From a virus, in IMG/VR virus record IMGVR_UViG_3300017742_000122, positions 1 through 24,031 of that record: a stretch of 24,031 nt of DNA. One strand, 5' to 3'. The number at the start of each line of letters is the position of its first letter. Within the stretch, counting starts at the first letter, position 1. Made by a program: the position numbers and the translations under genes. This document shows, piece after piece, positions 1 to 8,889 of this stretch. The notes below the pieces were generated by a model that did no database searches, was not told where the DNA came from, and was given only the letters and a program-made list of their open reading frames with translations.

Positions 1-1
1 T

Positions 2-781
2 GCCGAGGACAACACTTTGACATTTAGCGAGTATGTAAATGGATGGACAAGTTTTCACTCCTGGATTCCTGAGTCTATGGTAAACATGAATGGTGACTTT
101 TTTACATTTAAAAATGGTCAGCTCTACAAGCATCATGCAAACGAAAACAACAGGAATACATATTACGAGACAAGATACGACACAGAGCTTGAGTTTGTTG
201 TAAATGACGGACCGAGTGATGTGAAAATATTCAAGACGATAGAGATAGAGGGAGACACAAAAGACTTTGACGTAACAATAACAACCGACTTAGACACAGG
301 ACATATAAATAAAACATCTTTTGAAGAGAAAGAAGGTTTTAATTATGCCTATATAAGAAGAGATGAAAATGATCTAGCGAATACTGAGCTTCTTTCTGTT
401 GCTGGTATTGGATCAAATATGTCTGGTACTAAAACAGCAAACTCTGTTGCTATTAAGTTTTCATCTATACCATCAAATGTAAACATAGGAGATGTTTTGT
501 ATCATCAAATATCGAATGGAACAAATTACAAGATTGGTAAAATAACTACGATTACAACTGACAGTAACAGCCTGCTAGTTGTAAATGTTGCAGTTGCAAC
601 GAACATCGGACATCTATCAGCTTCGTTTGGAACAAATGGATTCTGGTATGCCGCCAAAGATTCTGTTGCGGAGAGCTTTGGATTAAAAGGATATTTCGCA
701 AAAATAAAACTAACCAATAATAGCACTGAAAAAGTGGAAGTATTTTCCGTGAATAGCGAAGTTTCCAAGAGCTTCCCTTAA
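2..781 (+). CDS. Phage virion structural protein, C-terminal part (5' end outside window)
   Basis: The frame is open from base 2 with no in-frame ATG, so the protein begins before the window; a TTG at 17 is the only possible local start and is unlikely to be used. About 259 residues are visible. The early motifs GWTSFHSWIPE and TFKNGQLYKHH are of a type common in structural proteins of marine and Bacteroidetes phages, where they occur near the end of long virion proteins. The rest is beta-rich with many Asn, Thr and Ser residues, suiting a tail or head-tail surface protein. It is followed after 28 nt by internal virion-type genes on the same strand. The exact virion position cannot be told from sequence alone. 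Confidence 0.7.
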   Translation, partial: AEDNTLTFSEYVNGWTSFHSWIPESMVNMNGDFFTFKNGQLYKHHANENNRNTYYETRYDTELEFVVNDGPSDVKIFKTIEIEGDTKDFDVTITTDLDTGHINKTSFEEKEGFNYAYIRRDENDLANTELLSVAGIGSNMSGTKTANSVAIKFSSIPSNVNIGDVLYHQISNGTNYKIGKITTITTDSNSLLVVNVAVATNIGHLSASFGTNGFWYAAKDSVAESFGLKGYFAKIKLTNNSTEKVEVFSVNSEVSKSFP

Positions 782-788
782 AAATCAG

Positions 789-796
789 TATATTTG
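789..796 (+). promoter_or_regulatory. Possible Bacteroidetes -7 box (TATATTTG) before the ejection-protein genes
   Basis: The gap between the structural gene and the next ORF contains TATATTTG, a perfect match to the Bacteroidetes -7 consensus TAnnTTTG, 13 nt before the ATG. No clear TTG -33 box sits 17-23 nt upstream, so activity is uncertain. If real, it would give an almost leaderless transcript of the internal virion genes. Confidence 0.4.
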
Positions 797-809
797 TAAA
801 AATATTATT

Positions 810-1553
810 ATGCCAGCAGCAGTAGCAATTCCTATTATTATATCAGCAGTCGCATCGCTTGGACAAGCGGTCAGTGGTTATTCTAGAAGAAGAAAAGCCA
901 AGAAGGCTTTAGATCGTTTTAGACGACAAGACCTAAAAAACGCAACAAAAGGCATGAGGGTGGCTACACTGGGAGCTGAGCTTAGATCACAAGAACAAGC
1001 TAGACGTTTTTCTACATCTGTTGATGCATTGCAAGGCGCTGGCGTAAGAGGTCTTGTTGGTGGTCTTGGTAGACAAGAAATGATTAGTGATGTCACTGAT
1101 CAAAGGACGGCAGCTTCGTTAGACCAACAGCAAATGATGATTGAAAGAATGGGCGCTCAGGATCAAGTAAGAATGAGGCAGATTCAAGAGGCTAGAGAGA
1201 CTGGAGCTGTAGCTGGATTAGGAGCAGAAATGTCTCAAGGTTCAAATCAAATGATGCAAGGAGCAATGGGACTAGCTAAAACAGCAGTTGCCGCTGGCCA
1301 AGCAGGTCTTTTTGATGGAGATGGAGGCGGAGATGGAGGCGGAGATGGAGGTTCTAATGCGGAGGTGAAGTCGAGAGGTGTACAAGAGGTGTATAAAACA
1401 TTGACTGATAACACTACACTTCAAAGTGCTCAGCAATCTAGTGCTGTCAATCCTAATCCTTATATCCCTCCTACTTCGGGTTCTGGATTTATGGGAGCAA
1501 ATGCTAATCAATTTCCTGCACTGACGGCAAATACAAATTTATATCCTATTTAA
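810..1553 (+). CDS. Small internal virion protein-like (T7 gp14-like position), Gly/Asp repeat
   Basis: The 247-residue protein opens with a hydrophobic alanine/isoleucine stretch (about residues 3-22), which may be a membrane segment, then a basic patch (RRRKAKKALDRFRRQ) and a long Gln-, Arg- and Met-rich helical region. At about residues 168-181 there is a GDGGGDGGGDGG linker encoded by three 12-bp repeats; the tail is Asn/Pro/Ser-rich. A short protein with an N-terminal membrane segment followed by two larger helical virion genes resembles the T7 gp14-gp15-gp16 ejection set. The assignment rests on size, composition and order, not on a conserved motif. Its stop overlaps the next start by one base (TAATG). 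Confidence 0.6.
   Translation: MPAAVAIPIIISAVASLGQAVSGYSRRRKAKKALDRFRRQDLKNATKGMRVATLGAELRSQEQARRFSTSVDALQGAGVRGLVGGLGRQEMISDVTDQRTAASLDQQQMMIERMGAQDQVRMRQIQEARETGAVAGLGAEMSQGSNQMMQGAMGLAKTAVAAGQAGLFDGDGGGDGGGDGGSNAEVKSRGVQEVYKTLTDNTTLQSAQQSSAVNPNPYIPPTSGSGFMGANANQFPALTANTNLYPI
1317..1352 (+). repeat. Three tandem 12-bp repeats GGAGATGGAGGC
   Basis: Two exact copies and a third differing only in its last base encode the Gly-Asp linker of the internal virion-like protein. Such in-frame repeats can change copy number by slippage, altering linker length without breaking the frame. Confidence 0.85.
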
Positions 1554-3007
1554 TGGCACAAAATACAGCACAATACGAAGCATTACAATACGGAAGGGAA
1601 AAGGATTTTGATTTTGGAGCCTTGGCTATGGATGCTGTAAAGCTTCAAAAGGAGCAAGAGGCAGTAGACAGAAAGATCAAGAAAGAGGAAGAGGATTTTC
1701 AAATGAAGATGATAGCAGAAAACCCAGATGTTGTTCATGCGTCATTTGATAATTCTGGACTGCAAAACCTTGATGCTTACAGTGCAAAGGTTGGTGAGCT
1801 TATGAAAACGAAAGCGAACGAAGCGACTCAGCAATATCTGAAGGATAAAGATAGAATGAAGTATTTCACCACAATGGCAAAGCTTAAAGGGGAAGTAACT
1901 GCTTATACTTCGAACATTGAACAACTAGTAAGCTACGGGTCAACCTTTATCGAAAAAGGAGATGACGCAAGCGCTGTTATGATTGAAAATGCAAAGCGTA
2001 TTGATGCAATGTTCAAAACAGGAACTCCTGGTCTTGACGAAAAAGGATTTTTAACTAACATCTCTACTATAAGGGATGATGATGGTAATCTTATTTCTGA
2101 CAAAATAAAGTGGGGTGATGCTGTTTCAATAACACAACCTTTTGACAAAACAGATCCTTATGATGTAGCAAAAAACACGATAGAATCACTTGGAAAAAAT
2201 AGTAATTTTATTGACAAATCTGGAGGCTTTGTAATCTCTACATTGCTTTCTAATGAAGGCGAACTGGAGCCAGAGGCCTTGGCTCAGCTTAGAGCCAATA
2301 TGGATATTACTTCTGATAATGAAGCTATTGATAAGGCAGATCAACTCGATATAGAATATACAATCAGAAACGGCAAACTTTTAAATGGAAAACAACTGAG
2401 GGAACAGATTTTTGAGCGACAAGAAGAATATATGATAGCCGATCTCAAAAACAAACAAATAAAAGACGAAGTATCTTTTAAGGATTTGGATTTAAAAGAT
2501 AAAACGTATGGCTTAAGACTTGAACAGTTAAGAAGAAAACAATTAGAAGACAAAGAAGACCTGCCTTATACAGTTTCTTACATAACAGATGAAATGGACA
2601 CTTCTGGAGAAGGGAAAAGAATAGAGTATTACATGAAAGATAACGTTATACTTAGCGCCAACTTAAATGATGAGCTTAAGTATAACACAATATTAGGTCA
2701 AAGGAGCCAAAATATTACTAATATAAAAGTAGTAGCCTATAAAGAGAATGACAAATATGGAGACCAGGTAAAAGTACAATACACTATTACCGATGAAAAC
2801 GAATCTGGTAGAACTAAAACAGGAGAGCAAAAAACAAAAACAATTGAGGAATTTGTGACTCTTGAAAAAAGAGCTTTTGAGCTAAACAATAGAATAAGAA
2901 CTAAAATTGGATTGGAAACAAGATCTGTCGACAAAGACACTTACTACAATACGCCTACTTTTAGTCAACCCCCTAATTCCGAGTCTGAGTCAGGAATATT
3001 AGATTAG
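1553..3007 (+). CDS. Helical virion protein, probable internal/ejection protein (T7 gp15-like position)
   Basis: This 484-residue protein is charged and mostly helical, with a strong coiled-coil tendency in the first 130 residues (LQKEQEAVDRKIKKEEEDFQ) and again near residues 285-340. There is no signal peptide, membrane segment or recognisable enzyme motif. It is translationally coupled to the preceding gene (TAATG) and followed after 7 nt by the giant 1428-residue gene, so the three are likely made together and packaged together. By position it corresponds to the middle inner-core protein of T7-like phages, although it is shorter than T7 gp15. No specific family was recognised. Confidence 0.6.
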   Translation: MAQNTAQYEALQYGREKDFDFGALAMDAVKLQKEQEAVDRKIKKEEEDFQMKMIAENPDVVHASFDNSGLQNLDAYSAKVGELMKTKANEATQQYLKDKDRMKYFTTMAKLKGEVTAYTSNIEQLVSYGSTFIEKGDDASAVMIENAKRIDAMFKTGTPGLDEKGFLTNISTIRDDDGNLISDKIKWGDAVSITQPFDKTDPYDVAKNTIESLGKNSNFIDKSGGFVISTLLSNEGELEPEALAQLRANMDITSDNEAIDKADQLDIEYTIRNGKLLNGKQLREQIFERQEEYMIADLKNKQIKDEVSFKDLDLKDKTYGLRLEQLRRKQLEDKEDLPYTVSYITDEMDTSGEGKRIEYYMKDNVILSANLNDELKYNTILGQRSQNITNIKVVAYKENDKYGDQVKVQYTITDENESGRTKTGEQKTKTIEEFVTLEKRAFELNNRIRTKIGLETRSVDKDTYYNTPTFSQPPNSESESGILD

Positions 3008-3014
3008 TTATAAT

Positions 3015-6000
3015 ATGGATGAACTGCAAAAACTATACAGAGAATTAAGTGATAAGGGATATTACACTAAATCCTTTGATGAGTTTTCTAAGCAATTAGA
3101 AGACGACTCTTATAAGCAGAAAGTGTATGATGTGGTTTCCAAGGATGGATTATACACAAAAGACTATGACTCATTCAGCTCTAAGTACTACGCTGAAGAT
3201 ATAAAAAAAAAAGACGATACGGATTCAACGTCTTTGGAGGTTTCTTCGGATGGACAAGAAGTTGATGAAGATCCAGTTGAGATAAAAGACTATGGCTCTA
3301 TCGCGGCAAATATCCTCGCGCCATTGTCCCCAGTGGCATCTAGTGGTATTTATGCGCTCGAGGCTATGGATGTTGATGTTGATCGTTCTATAGCGCAAGG
3401 AATTTCACAAGGTTATGCTACAGAGGAAGTTGGCGCAATGATTATCAACGATAAGGTTGAAACACTACAAGACGCACGTAAGCTTTTTGAGGGAATCAGA
3501 GAATATGAAAAGATAGGTCCTTCAGAAAACATGAAAGAATACCAAAAATCTGCACAAAATCTCGAAAAAGAAGGATACAACGAGTTTTCTGCTGGAATAC
3601 GTGCATTAGCTGATGCTCCACAAGTAGTTCCAGAAGTTTTATTAACAAGCACGGTCGCTGCGGGTAAAGCTTTGGTGGAAAACCCAATTGACATAATTAA
3701 AGCAACAGCGGCAGGGGCAGTAGCTGGAATCCCAGGAGGACCCGCTGGTATTTTGGGTGGTGCTACATTTGGGTTCAGATTTGGAACAAACTATGTGCTT
3801 GATGCCTCACTCAGCTCTATAGAGTTTTTAAAAGAAGAGCTGGGTGAAAAAGAAATGACACCTGAAAACATTTTATCTGTTTTACAAGATGAAGAAAAGT
3901 ATGACAGGATAGTCTCAAGAGCACTCACACGAGGAACCACCATAGGCGTGGTTGAAGGTGTACTTGGTAAGTTTGCAGCAGGTCTACCAACAAAAGGGGT
4001 CGCTAGTATTTCAGCTAAAGCAGGGTTAGAGGTTGCGGCAGGAGGAGTGGGGGAGGCCTCTGCCCAAGTTTTATCAGGACAGGAATTGAGTGCGCAAGAC
4101 ATAATTCTTGAGAGCATCGGAGGTTTTATTGGTGTCCCTGGAGTTATTGCTGAGGGGATGTCCGCAAAAGCTGTTGATTCTAAATATGCAATTAATGGAG
4201 AGTTGGTTGAAAAAGAAAAAGCTGAAAAGGTTGTTGACAATTTAACTTCTGATGAACTTAAAGATGTTAAGATACAGACTAATGACAAAGAGTTTGCTGA
4301 ATCTGTGAGAGAAAAAAAAGACAGTGAAAAAGCTATCACTTTTGATGCTGATGTTGAAGAAAAAGACGGTGTAAAAACTACGAAGTTTAATAAGTATAAA
4401 AACGGAAAAAAATTAACAGGCGGAGAACAAAGCCCTGATGTTATTAATGAAATGGGCTACGAGATTGCAGACGAAGAAGGCATTCTTGATAACCTCGAAA
4501 TAGTAGGAGTTTCTGAAGTCAGAGAGGGGGAGACAGGAGCAGCTGCAACTGTAACCGTGAAAAATAAAGAAACAGGGTCTTTAGAACGAGGTTATGAGTT
4601 TTCTTTGGAGAAAAAAGAGCAAGCAAAAGAAGCCTCACCTGAACAATCTCAAGAACAGCTTGAACAACAGCAAAGACAAGGTGTTGATGATAGTGAACAA
4701 CAGCCCGAGCCACAAAAGAAAACATTCTTTGAAAGGTATAAGGATTTAGGTAAAACATTGTCTAATCTCAAAAAGAAGGTTGGACTTGACCCAAAGAGAG
4801 GCAACAAGGTTATCCGTGATGAACAGGAAAGAACAAAAGGAAACGTTAGTGCAGAAAGCTACATAGCTCTCAATACGTTGAAGAAAATAGGCAAACTGAC
4901 AGGAAAGGATCAAAACGCTGAGATAGTCGCTAACAAGGTGCTTAGAGGAGAGGAAATAACAGAACAGGAATCAACAAAGTATACAAAACTTATACTGGAG
5001 TCGCAAAAAGCTAGAACTAACATTGACAACTTAAGTCAACAACTAATAGATCTAGGTGTTTTGCCAAAAAAGTCTGCTAAAAACGTTGCTGATAATATAG
5101 GAACATATATAACACGAGCGTATGAAGCCTTTGAAAATCCAAACTTCATACCCACAACAGCGGCAAGAACACAGGCAAAGGAGTTTTTACTAGCGAATCC
5201 AGAGTATATTCAAGAGGCATCAGAAGTAATAGCAGAAGAACAAGGAATGTCTTTGGAGGAAGCCTTGGATGAACAAGCGGACAAATATCTCGACGATTTA
5301 CTTGAGAAACAAAGTGGGGATACATTTCTTTCAAGAGAGTATAAGCTCAAAAAGGGAATATTAAAAAGAAGAAAAGATGTACCAAAAGCTCTTAGAGGGT
5401 TTTTAGGAGAAATAGAAAGCGGAACAGAAGGCTATTACTTAACTCACTTAAAGCTATCAAACCTTCTTAACACTTCTAGATACCAAAAAGCCATGCTTGA
5501 TAAGGGCCTTGGCAAATTTATATTTGATAGAAAAAATAGACCACAAGGAACTGTACAGATAAAAGGTAGCGCATACTCTATTCTTGATGGATATTTCGCA
5601 TCACAAGAAACAATTGATGCATTAATACCAAAGCAAAATAAGCAAAGTTATGGGCGCACTGTTGACTTACTTCTAGATATAAACGGCTTGACAAAAGGGT
5701 GGCTAACGGTATATAATCCTGCTTCTTATTTTAGAAACTACATATCAACATTGTGGATGCTTGGGACGAGGGGTGATTTAAATTCATTGAGCGGCATCAT
5801 ACAGGCTCACAAGGATTATAAGACTTTTTGGCTTAAACAACCTGATGTAAATCAGAAAATAGTAGAGTACAAAAAAGCAGGTATTATAGGTCAAAATGTA
5901 GAGGCTGGTGCAATAGAATCTATATTAGACGACAGAATAAAAGATCCAAGCACATCTTTGGCTTATGAAATGGCTGGATCAAAAAAGAAGGTAGGTTTTT

Positions 6001-7301
6001 TTGGATTTGAAGTTAAAAGGCCAAGAGATTTTATTAGATCTCTGTATAAAATTCCAGTTAAGGTGCCATTTACTAAAGTAACAGCTGGAGACGTTTTAGA
6101 AGGTGCGGCAACATTTATGCAGTCTACTTTTCAGGCTGGTGATGATGTTGGTAAAATAATAGCATATGAGCAGAGAAAAAAGTTTTATGCAGACGCTCTT
6201 TTTGACCGTCCTTTTGATAAACTAACTGAAAGCGAGCAAGAACAAGTAATTGAAAGAGCCTCGGATGAAATTAAAAATCAATACAATAACTACGATAGGG
6301 TGCCGACAAAAATAAAACAAATTGGAAGAACGCCTGTTCTTGGTCCTTTTGTACAGTTTCCAGCGGAAATGATAAGGAATACTGTTAATATATACGGGTC
6401 AGCAATTGATAATATGAACAGTGGTAACAAAAAACTTAAAGCTGACGCAATAAAAAGAATAGCTACATTTACTTCGCTTCAAGGCCTAATTATTACTGCA
6501 TCAACAGTATTAGGTGATAGAATATTAGATGCTTTTGATTTGGGTGATGATGAAGAGCAAAAGACAAAAGACTTGAGAAACATAGTTGCGTCTTGGTCGA
6601 GAAACAATAGAATTTTAGCTTCGAAAGTAGAAAATAATATACTCTACTACACAGACGTAAGTGCAAATAACCCATACGCATTTATGAGTAAAATGACTCA
6701 AGAAGGATTAAACGCGGATAATGCTTTTGATGCAGTAACAGGAGCTGTGTATGAATTTTATGCTCCCTTTGTTCAAGAAGAAGTTTTAGGAAAATCATCT
6801 AGGGAAGCTCTGGCAGGGAAAACTGATTCTGGAAAACCCATATGGTATAAACAAGACAATTTTGCTGAGAAACTTGTTAGTGGTGTGATGCATATGGCTG
6901 AATCTGCTACTCCTGGATACTATAGAACACTTAAAAGAATGTACGAGAAAGATTTTCAAAACGAGATTATTTCTCTTACAGGCTTTAGAACAACAGAAGT
7001 AAAGCTTGACACGTCTTTATACTTTAAAATGAAAGACATATATGAGAATAGCGAAGATATAAAATCTAAGTATAGAGCTGAGAAAAGAGAAGATGAGTCA
7101 ACTTCCGTTGAAAGTTTTCAAGAGGAGTATGATATTGAGTTTAAAAGAGCTAGCGAAATTTATATGTCTCACTTAAGAATAGGTCTGGACCCTGAATTAG
7201 CCTTTAGTCAGCTCAAAAAAATGATGGGTAAAAATCAGAAGTTTAATAATGCAGAAAGAAAGGCTATAATTACAGGTAGAAAACCCCCCTTGATTGAATA
7301 A
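3015..7301 (+). CDS. Giant internal virion / DNA-ejection-type protein (1428 aa)
   Basis: The N-terminus has two copies of a motif of about 30 residues with cores LSDKGYYTKSFDEFSKQ and VSKDGLYTKDYDSFSSKYY, which I have seen at the start of large phage virion proteins. Next come Gly/Ala-rich hydrophobic stretches at about residues 210-260 and 320-400 (for example AAGAVAGIPGGPAGILGG), which could insert in membranes. A Gln/Glu-rich linker lies near residue 540. The C-terminal half has conserved-looking segments YNPASYFRNYISTLWMLG (about residue 900) and PVLGPFVQFPAEMIRN (about 1105), and a hydrophobic stretch near 1155. Size and place suit a T7 gp16-like protein, but no lysozyme or transglycosylase motif was found. 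It ends at the convergent terminator. Confidence 0.65.
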   Translation: MDELQKLYRELSDKGYYTKSFDEFSKQLEDDSYKQKVYDVVSKDGLYTKDYDSFSSKYYAEDIKKKDDTDSTSLEVSSDGQEVDEDPVEIKDYGSIAANILAPLSPVASSGIYALEAMDVDVDRSIAQGISQGYATEEVGAMIINDKVETLQDARKLFEGIREYEKIGPSENMKEYQKSAQNLEKEGYNEFSAGIRALADAPQVVPEVLLTSTVAAGKALVENPIDIIKATAAGAVAGIPGGPAGILGGATFGFRFGTNYVLDASLSSIEFLKEELGEKEMTPENILSVLQDEEKYDRIVSRALTRGTTIGVVEGVLGKFAAGLPTKGVASISAKAGLEVAAGGVGEASAQVLSGQELSAQDIILESIGGFIGVPGVIAEGMSAKAVDSKYAINGELVEKEKAEKVVDNLTSDELKDVKIQTNDKEFAESVREKKDSEKAITFDADVEEKDGVKTTKFNKYKNGKKLTGGEQSPDVINEMGYEIADEEGILDNLEIVGVSEVREGETGAAATVTVKNKETGSLERGYEFSLEKKEQAKEASPEQSQEQLEQQQRQGVDDSEQQPEPQKKTFFERYKDLGKTLSNLKKKVGLDPKRGNKVIRDEQERTKGNVSAESYIALNTLKKIGKLTGKDQNAEIVANKVLRGEEITEQESTKYTKLILESQKARTNIDNLSQQLIDLGVLPKKSAKNVADNIGTYITRAYEAFENPNFIPTTAARTQAKEFLLANPEYIQEASEVIAEEQGMSLEEALDEQADKYLDDLLEKQSGDTFLSREYKLKKGILKRRKDVPKALRGFLGEIESGTEGYYLTHLKLSNLLNTSRYQKAMLDKGLGKFIFDRKNRPQGTVQIKGSAYSILDGYFASQETIDALIPKQNKQSYGRTVDLLLDINGLTKGWLTVYNPASYFRNYISTLWMLGTRGDLNSLSGIIQAHKDYKTFWLKQPDVNQKIVEYKKAGIIGQNVEAGAIESILDDRIKDPSTSLAYEMAGSKKKVGFFGFEVKRPRDFIRSLYKIPVKVPFTKVTAGDVLEGAATFMQSTFQAGDDVGKIIAYEQRKKFYADALFDRPFDKLTESEQEQVIERASDEIKNQYNNYDRVPTKIKQIGRTPVLGPFVQFPAEMIRNTVNIYGSAIDNMNSGNKKLKADAIKRIATFTSLQGLIITASTVLGDRILDAFDLGDDEEQKTKDLRNIVASWSRNNRILASKVENNILYYTDVSANNPYAFMSKMTQEGLNADNAFDAVTGAVYEFYAPFVQEEVLGKSSREALAGKTDSGKPIWYKQDNFAEKLVSGVMHMAESATPGYYRTLKRMYEKDFQNEIISLTGFRTTEVKLDTSLYFKMKDIYENSEDIKSKYRAEKREDESTSVESFQEEYDIEFKRASEIYMSHLRIGLDPELAFSQLKKMMGKNQKFNNAERKAIITGRKPPLIE

Positions 7302-7343
7302 AAAAAGCCAAAGATGTGGCTTTGTGAGCCAGCGAACTTTGGC
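7301..7343 (-). terminator. Intrinsic terminator for the leftward operon at the convergent junction
   Basis: GCCAAAG (7307-7313) pairs with CTTTGGC (7337-7343), enclosing a second stem TGGCT/AGCCA (7317-7321 with 7327-7331). On the minus strand the hairpin is followed directly by TTTTTT. On the plus strand only a weak AGTTTGT follows, so it acts mainly on leftward transcripts. The T-run overlaps the stop codon of the giant rightward gene. Confidence 0.8.
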
Positions 7344-7366
7344 AGTTTGTCTATAACAATTTAAAC

Positions 7367-7825
7367 TTACAATATTTTATTTAATAAATCAATAACTTCC
7401 TGACAGTCTTTTTGATTCCTTGGCATAAATAATGCAGGCTTATTATCTGAAAGAGCTAAAAATCTTTTGAATAACTTCCATCGTATAGGGAATGCCTCAT
7501 TTGGATTGCCCTTACATTCTATTATAAATCTGCAAGGTTCTTGCTTATCTACAAAGTCAGGAGTGTATTTAATTGGTAGCACTTTCTTGTTTCCGCGATC
7601 ATGAAGAACTTTTTTTGATGCTGTTTTTTCATACGACGGCATGTCAAAATCAAAACCGTCAATAAGAACATAAGTCTTGCCTTCATAAACTGCATCTATT
7701 TTGTTTTTTTTCAGCAACCGATACATATGAAGTTCTAGCTTGCTGGCGAACTTGATTCCATCCTGCTCTACTTTTGTAGATCTGGTTATCTGTCGCTTTT
7801 TCTTTTTACCCGAATATTTCCTCAT
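7367..7825 (-). CDS. DUF1064-like PD-(D/E)XK nuclease, possible Holliday-junction resolvase
   Basis: The 152-residue protein has a basic N-terminus (KKKKRQ), then GIKFASKLE with E31, YTPDFV with D90 and IIECKG with E103 and K105. This E...D...ExK pattern is the PD-(D/E)XK nuclease core; its spacing matches DUF1064 phage proteins and broadly T7 endonuclease I. A role in cutting branched DNA during recombination or packaging is inferred from family and context. It is the last gene of the leftward block and overlaps its upstream neighbour by 20 nt, indicating coupled translation. A different specificity cannot be excluded. Confidence 0.65.
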   Translation of the reverse strand: MRKYSGKKKKRQITRSTKVEQDGIKFASKLELHMYRLLKKNKIDAVYEGKTYVLIDGFDFDMPSYEKTASKKVLHDRGNKKVLPIKYTPDFVDKQEPCRFIIECKGNPNEAFPIRWKLFKRFLALSDNKPALFMPRNQKDCQEVIDLLNKIL

Positions 7826-8267
7826 CGTCTTCTCGTACTGTGAGAATATCTTTTAATTGAAGTATTGTTTTAAAATAGTAGTGCGCTTCTTCTTCATTCT
7901 TAGAAACGCAATAATGGGGCTCTTGATCCTTAAGAAGTGTTGTTTTTGTTTGAGCTACATACCTGGTCAATTCATTTATTTGATTAGCCCATAATGTCTG
8001 CATAAGCTCTTCATAAAATCCATCGTAGTCAACAATAGAGAATAATGCTTGTAAATCAGTGCACATAAGCTCTTTTGCTTGCCACTGAACTTCTTCTGCT
8101 CTGTACCCTGTAATTGTCAAGTCTAGATCTTCTTTGACGTCTACATAGTAATACTGATCGTCTGTATTGTTTCTTTTAATAAGACTATCTAGAAATAAGG
8201 ATACAGTATAAAGCTCTGTTTCACTTATATCCCTACTGAATACTACTTTTTCCAGTCCTGAGCTCAT
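7806..8267 (-). CDS. Hypothetical acidic helical protein
   Basis: The protein is about 153 residues from the ATG at 8267 (MSSGLEKVVFSRD). An earlier in-frame ATG at 8297 would add ten residues and lengthen the overlap with the upstream gene from 35 to 65 nt, so the shorter form is preferred. Mostly helical, rich in Glu, Asp, Leu and Tyr, it ends in an acidic tail (REDDEEIFG). No known domain, membrane segment or signal peptide was recognised. It lies between a possible MazG-like gene and the resolvase-like nuclease and overlaps both, so it belongs to the DNA-metabolism operon; its role is unknown. Confidence 0.6.
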   Translation of the reverse strand: MSSGLEKVVFSRDISETELYTVSLFLDSLIKRNNTDDQYYYVDVKEDLDLTITGYRAEEVQWQAKELMCTDLQALFSIVDYDGFYEELMQTLWANQINELTRYVAQTKTTLLKDQEPHYCVSKNEEEAHYYFKTILQLKDILTVREDDEEIFG

Positions 8268-8496
8268 CTTTTGCTTTTTGTATGTAGAGCACCGCATCCA
8301 TTAACTCCTGCTTGAGATGCTCCAGCCATTCATCCAAAGATAGGTTATTTTCGTGTAAAGTTTTACCGTACTTCTCAATACCAACTGCGCTTCGCACCTG
8401 AAACTGTCGAACAACATTATCGACAACAGGGTCATGTTTTTTTCTGTAGGCACCCGACTCATTCATTTCATGCCACTTTTTTACACTGTCACTCAT
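8233..8496 (-). CDS. Small helical phage protein, possibly MazG-like
   Basis: The 87-residue protein has the pattern VGIEKYGKTL, then LSLDEWLEHLKQELMDAVLYIQKA. An 'EKYG' turn followed by a helix with ExxxD spacing (E64, D68 region) occurs in many small phage proteins related to all-alpha NTP pyrophosphohydrolases of the MazG type. Only one of the usual acidic helices is clear, so enzyme activity is uncertain; a role in nucleotide-pool control is an inference. Its ATG overlaps the stop of the 38-residue membrane protein (ATGAGTGA), and its end overlaps the next gene. Confidence 0.5.
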   Translation of the reverse strand: MSDSVKKWHEMNESGAYRKKHDPVVDNVVRQFQVRSAVGIEKYGKTLHENNLSLDEWLEHLKQELMDAVLYIQKAKDELRTGKSSIQ

Positions 8497-8605
8497 CTTT
8501 TCCGATAATTTTTTTGTATAACTCTATACATCCCAACTCTATGATTCTAGCAATAATATAGAATCCCATAAAGTAAAAGAATATTCCAAGTGTAAATGTG
8601 TTCAT
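8489..8605 (-). CDS. 38-residue single-pass membrane protein
   Basis: A short ORF reads MNTFTLGIFFYFMGFYIIAR and then a charged tail ending KKIIGKDE. Residues about 4-22 form one strongly hydrophobic helix, with positive charges after it. The start overlaps the stop of the upstream coiled-coil gene as ATGA, and its stop overlaps the downstream start by 8 nt, which strongly suggests real translation. It could be a small inner-membrane effector or lysis-related peptide, but nothing identifies a function. Confidence 0.6.
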   Translation of the reverse strand: MNTFTLGIFFYFMGFYIIARIIELGCIELYKKIIGKDE

Positions 8606-8820
8606 TTTATAAACTTTTTAGTCGTTTCCTTCGAAGAATCTGTTTGTGTATCTTCCTTTAGTTGCTCCAGGGCTGTCTCGTAGCCAGGCATCCGCTTCAA
8701 GGTCTCTAGCGTCCCAATCGAGAGGTCTTTTAGATTTGTCATTTGTCCCAGAAGAGCTGTCACTATTCCCTCTAGGTTTTTTACTTTGTTTCTTAGTTGA
8801 ATCAGTTCGCTTTCTTTCAT
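8602..8820 (-). CDS. 72-residue coiled-coil protein
   Basis: The protein begins MKESELIQLRNKVKNLEGIV with clear heptad spacing of Leu, Val and Ile up to about residue 45, then a charged Lys/Thr/Ser tail. No membrane segment is present. It ends in an ATGA overlap with the small membrane gene, supporting coupled expression. A second frame over the same DNA (ATG at 8828 to stop at 8618) is also open and looks protein-like, so one or both frames may be used. Function unknown; a small oligomeric accessory factor is plausible. Confidence 0.5.
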   Translation of the reverse strand: MKESELIQLRNKVKNLEGIVTALLGQMTNLKDLSIGTLETLKRMPGYETALEQLKEDTQTDSSKETTKKFIK

Positions 8821-8889
8821 TATCCATAGTTTCTAATTGACAAAAACAACCGCCAACCTCTAGCCAGCAGTCGCAAATTCTTAATTGTT

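Noticed and set aside
3791-4339. 182-codon minus-strand ORF inside the giant virion gene
   Set aside because: Ser/Pro/Thr-rich composition, no motifs, and fully inside a long conserved-looking rightward gene; a shadow frame.
8335-8342. TATCTTTG -7-like box on the minus strand
   Set aside because: Inside a gene with no TTG at the right distance. The same applies to the TACGTTTG match near 9737.
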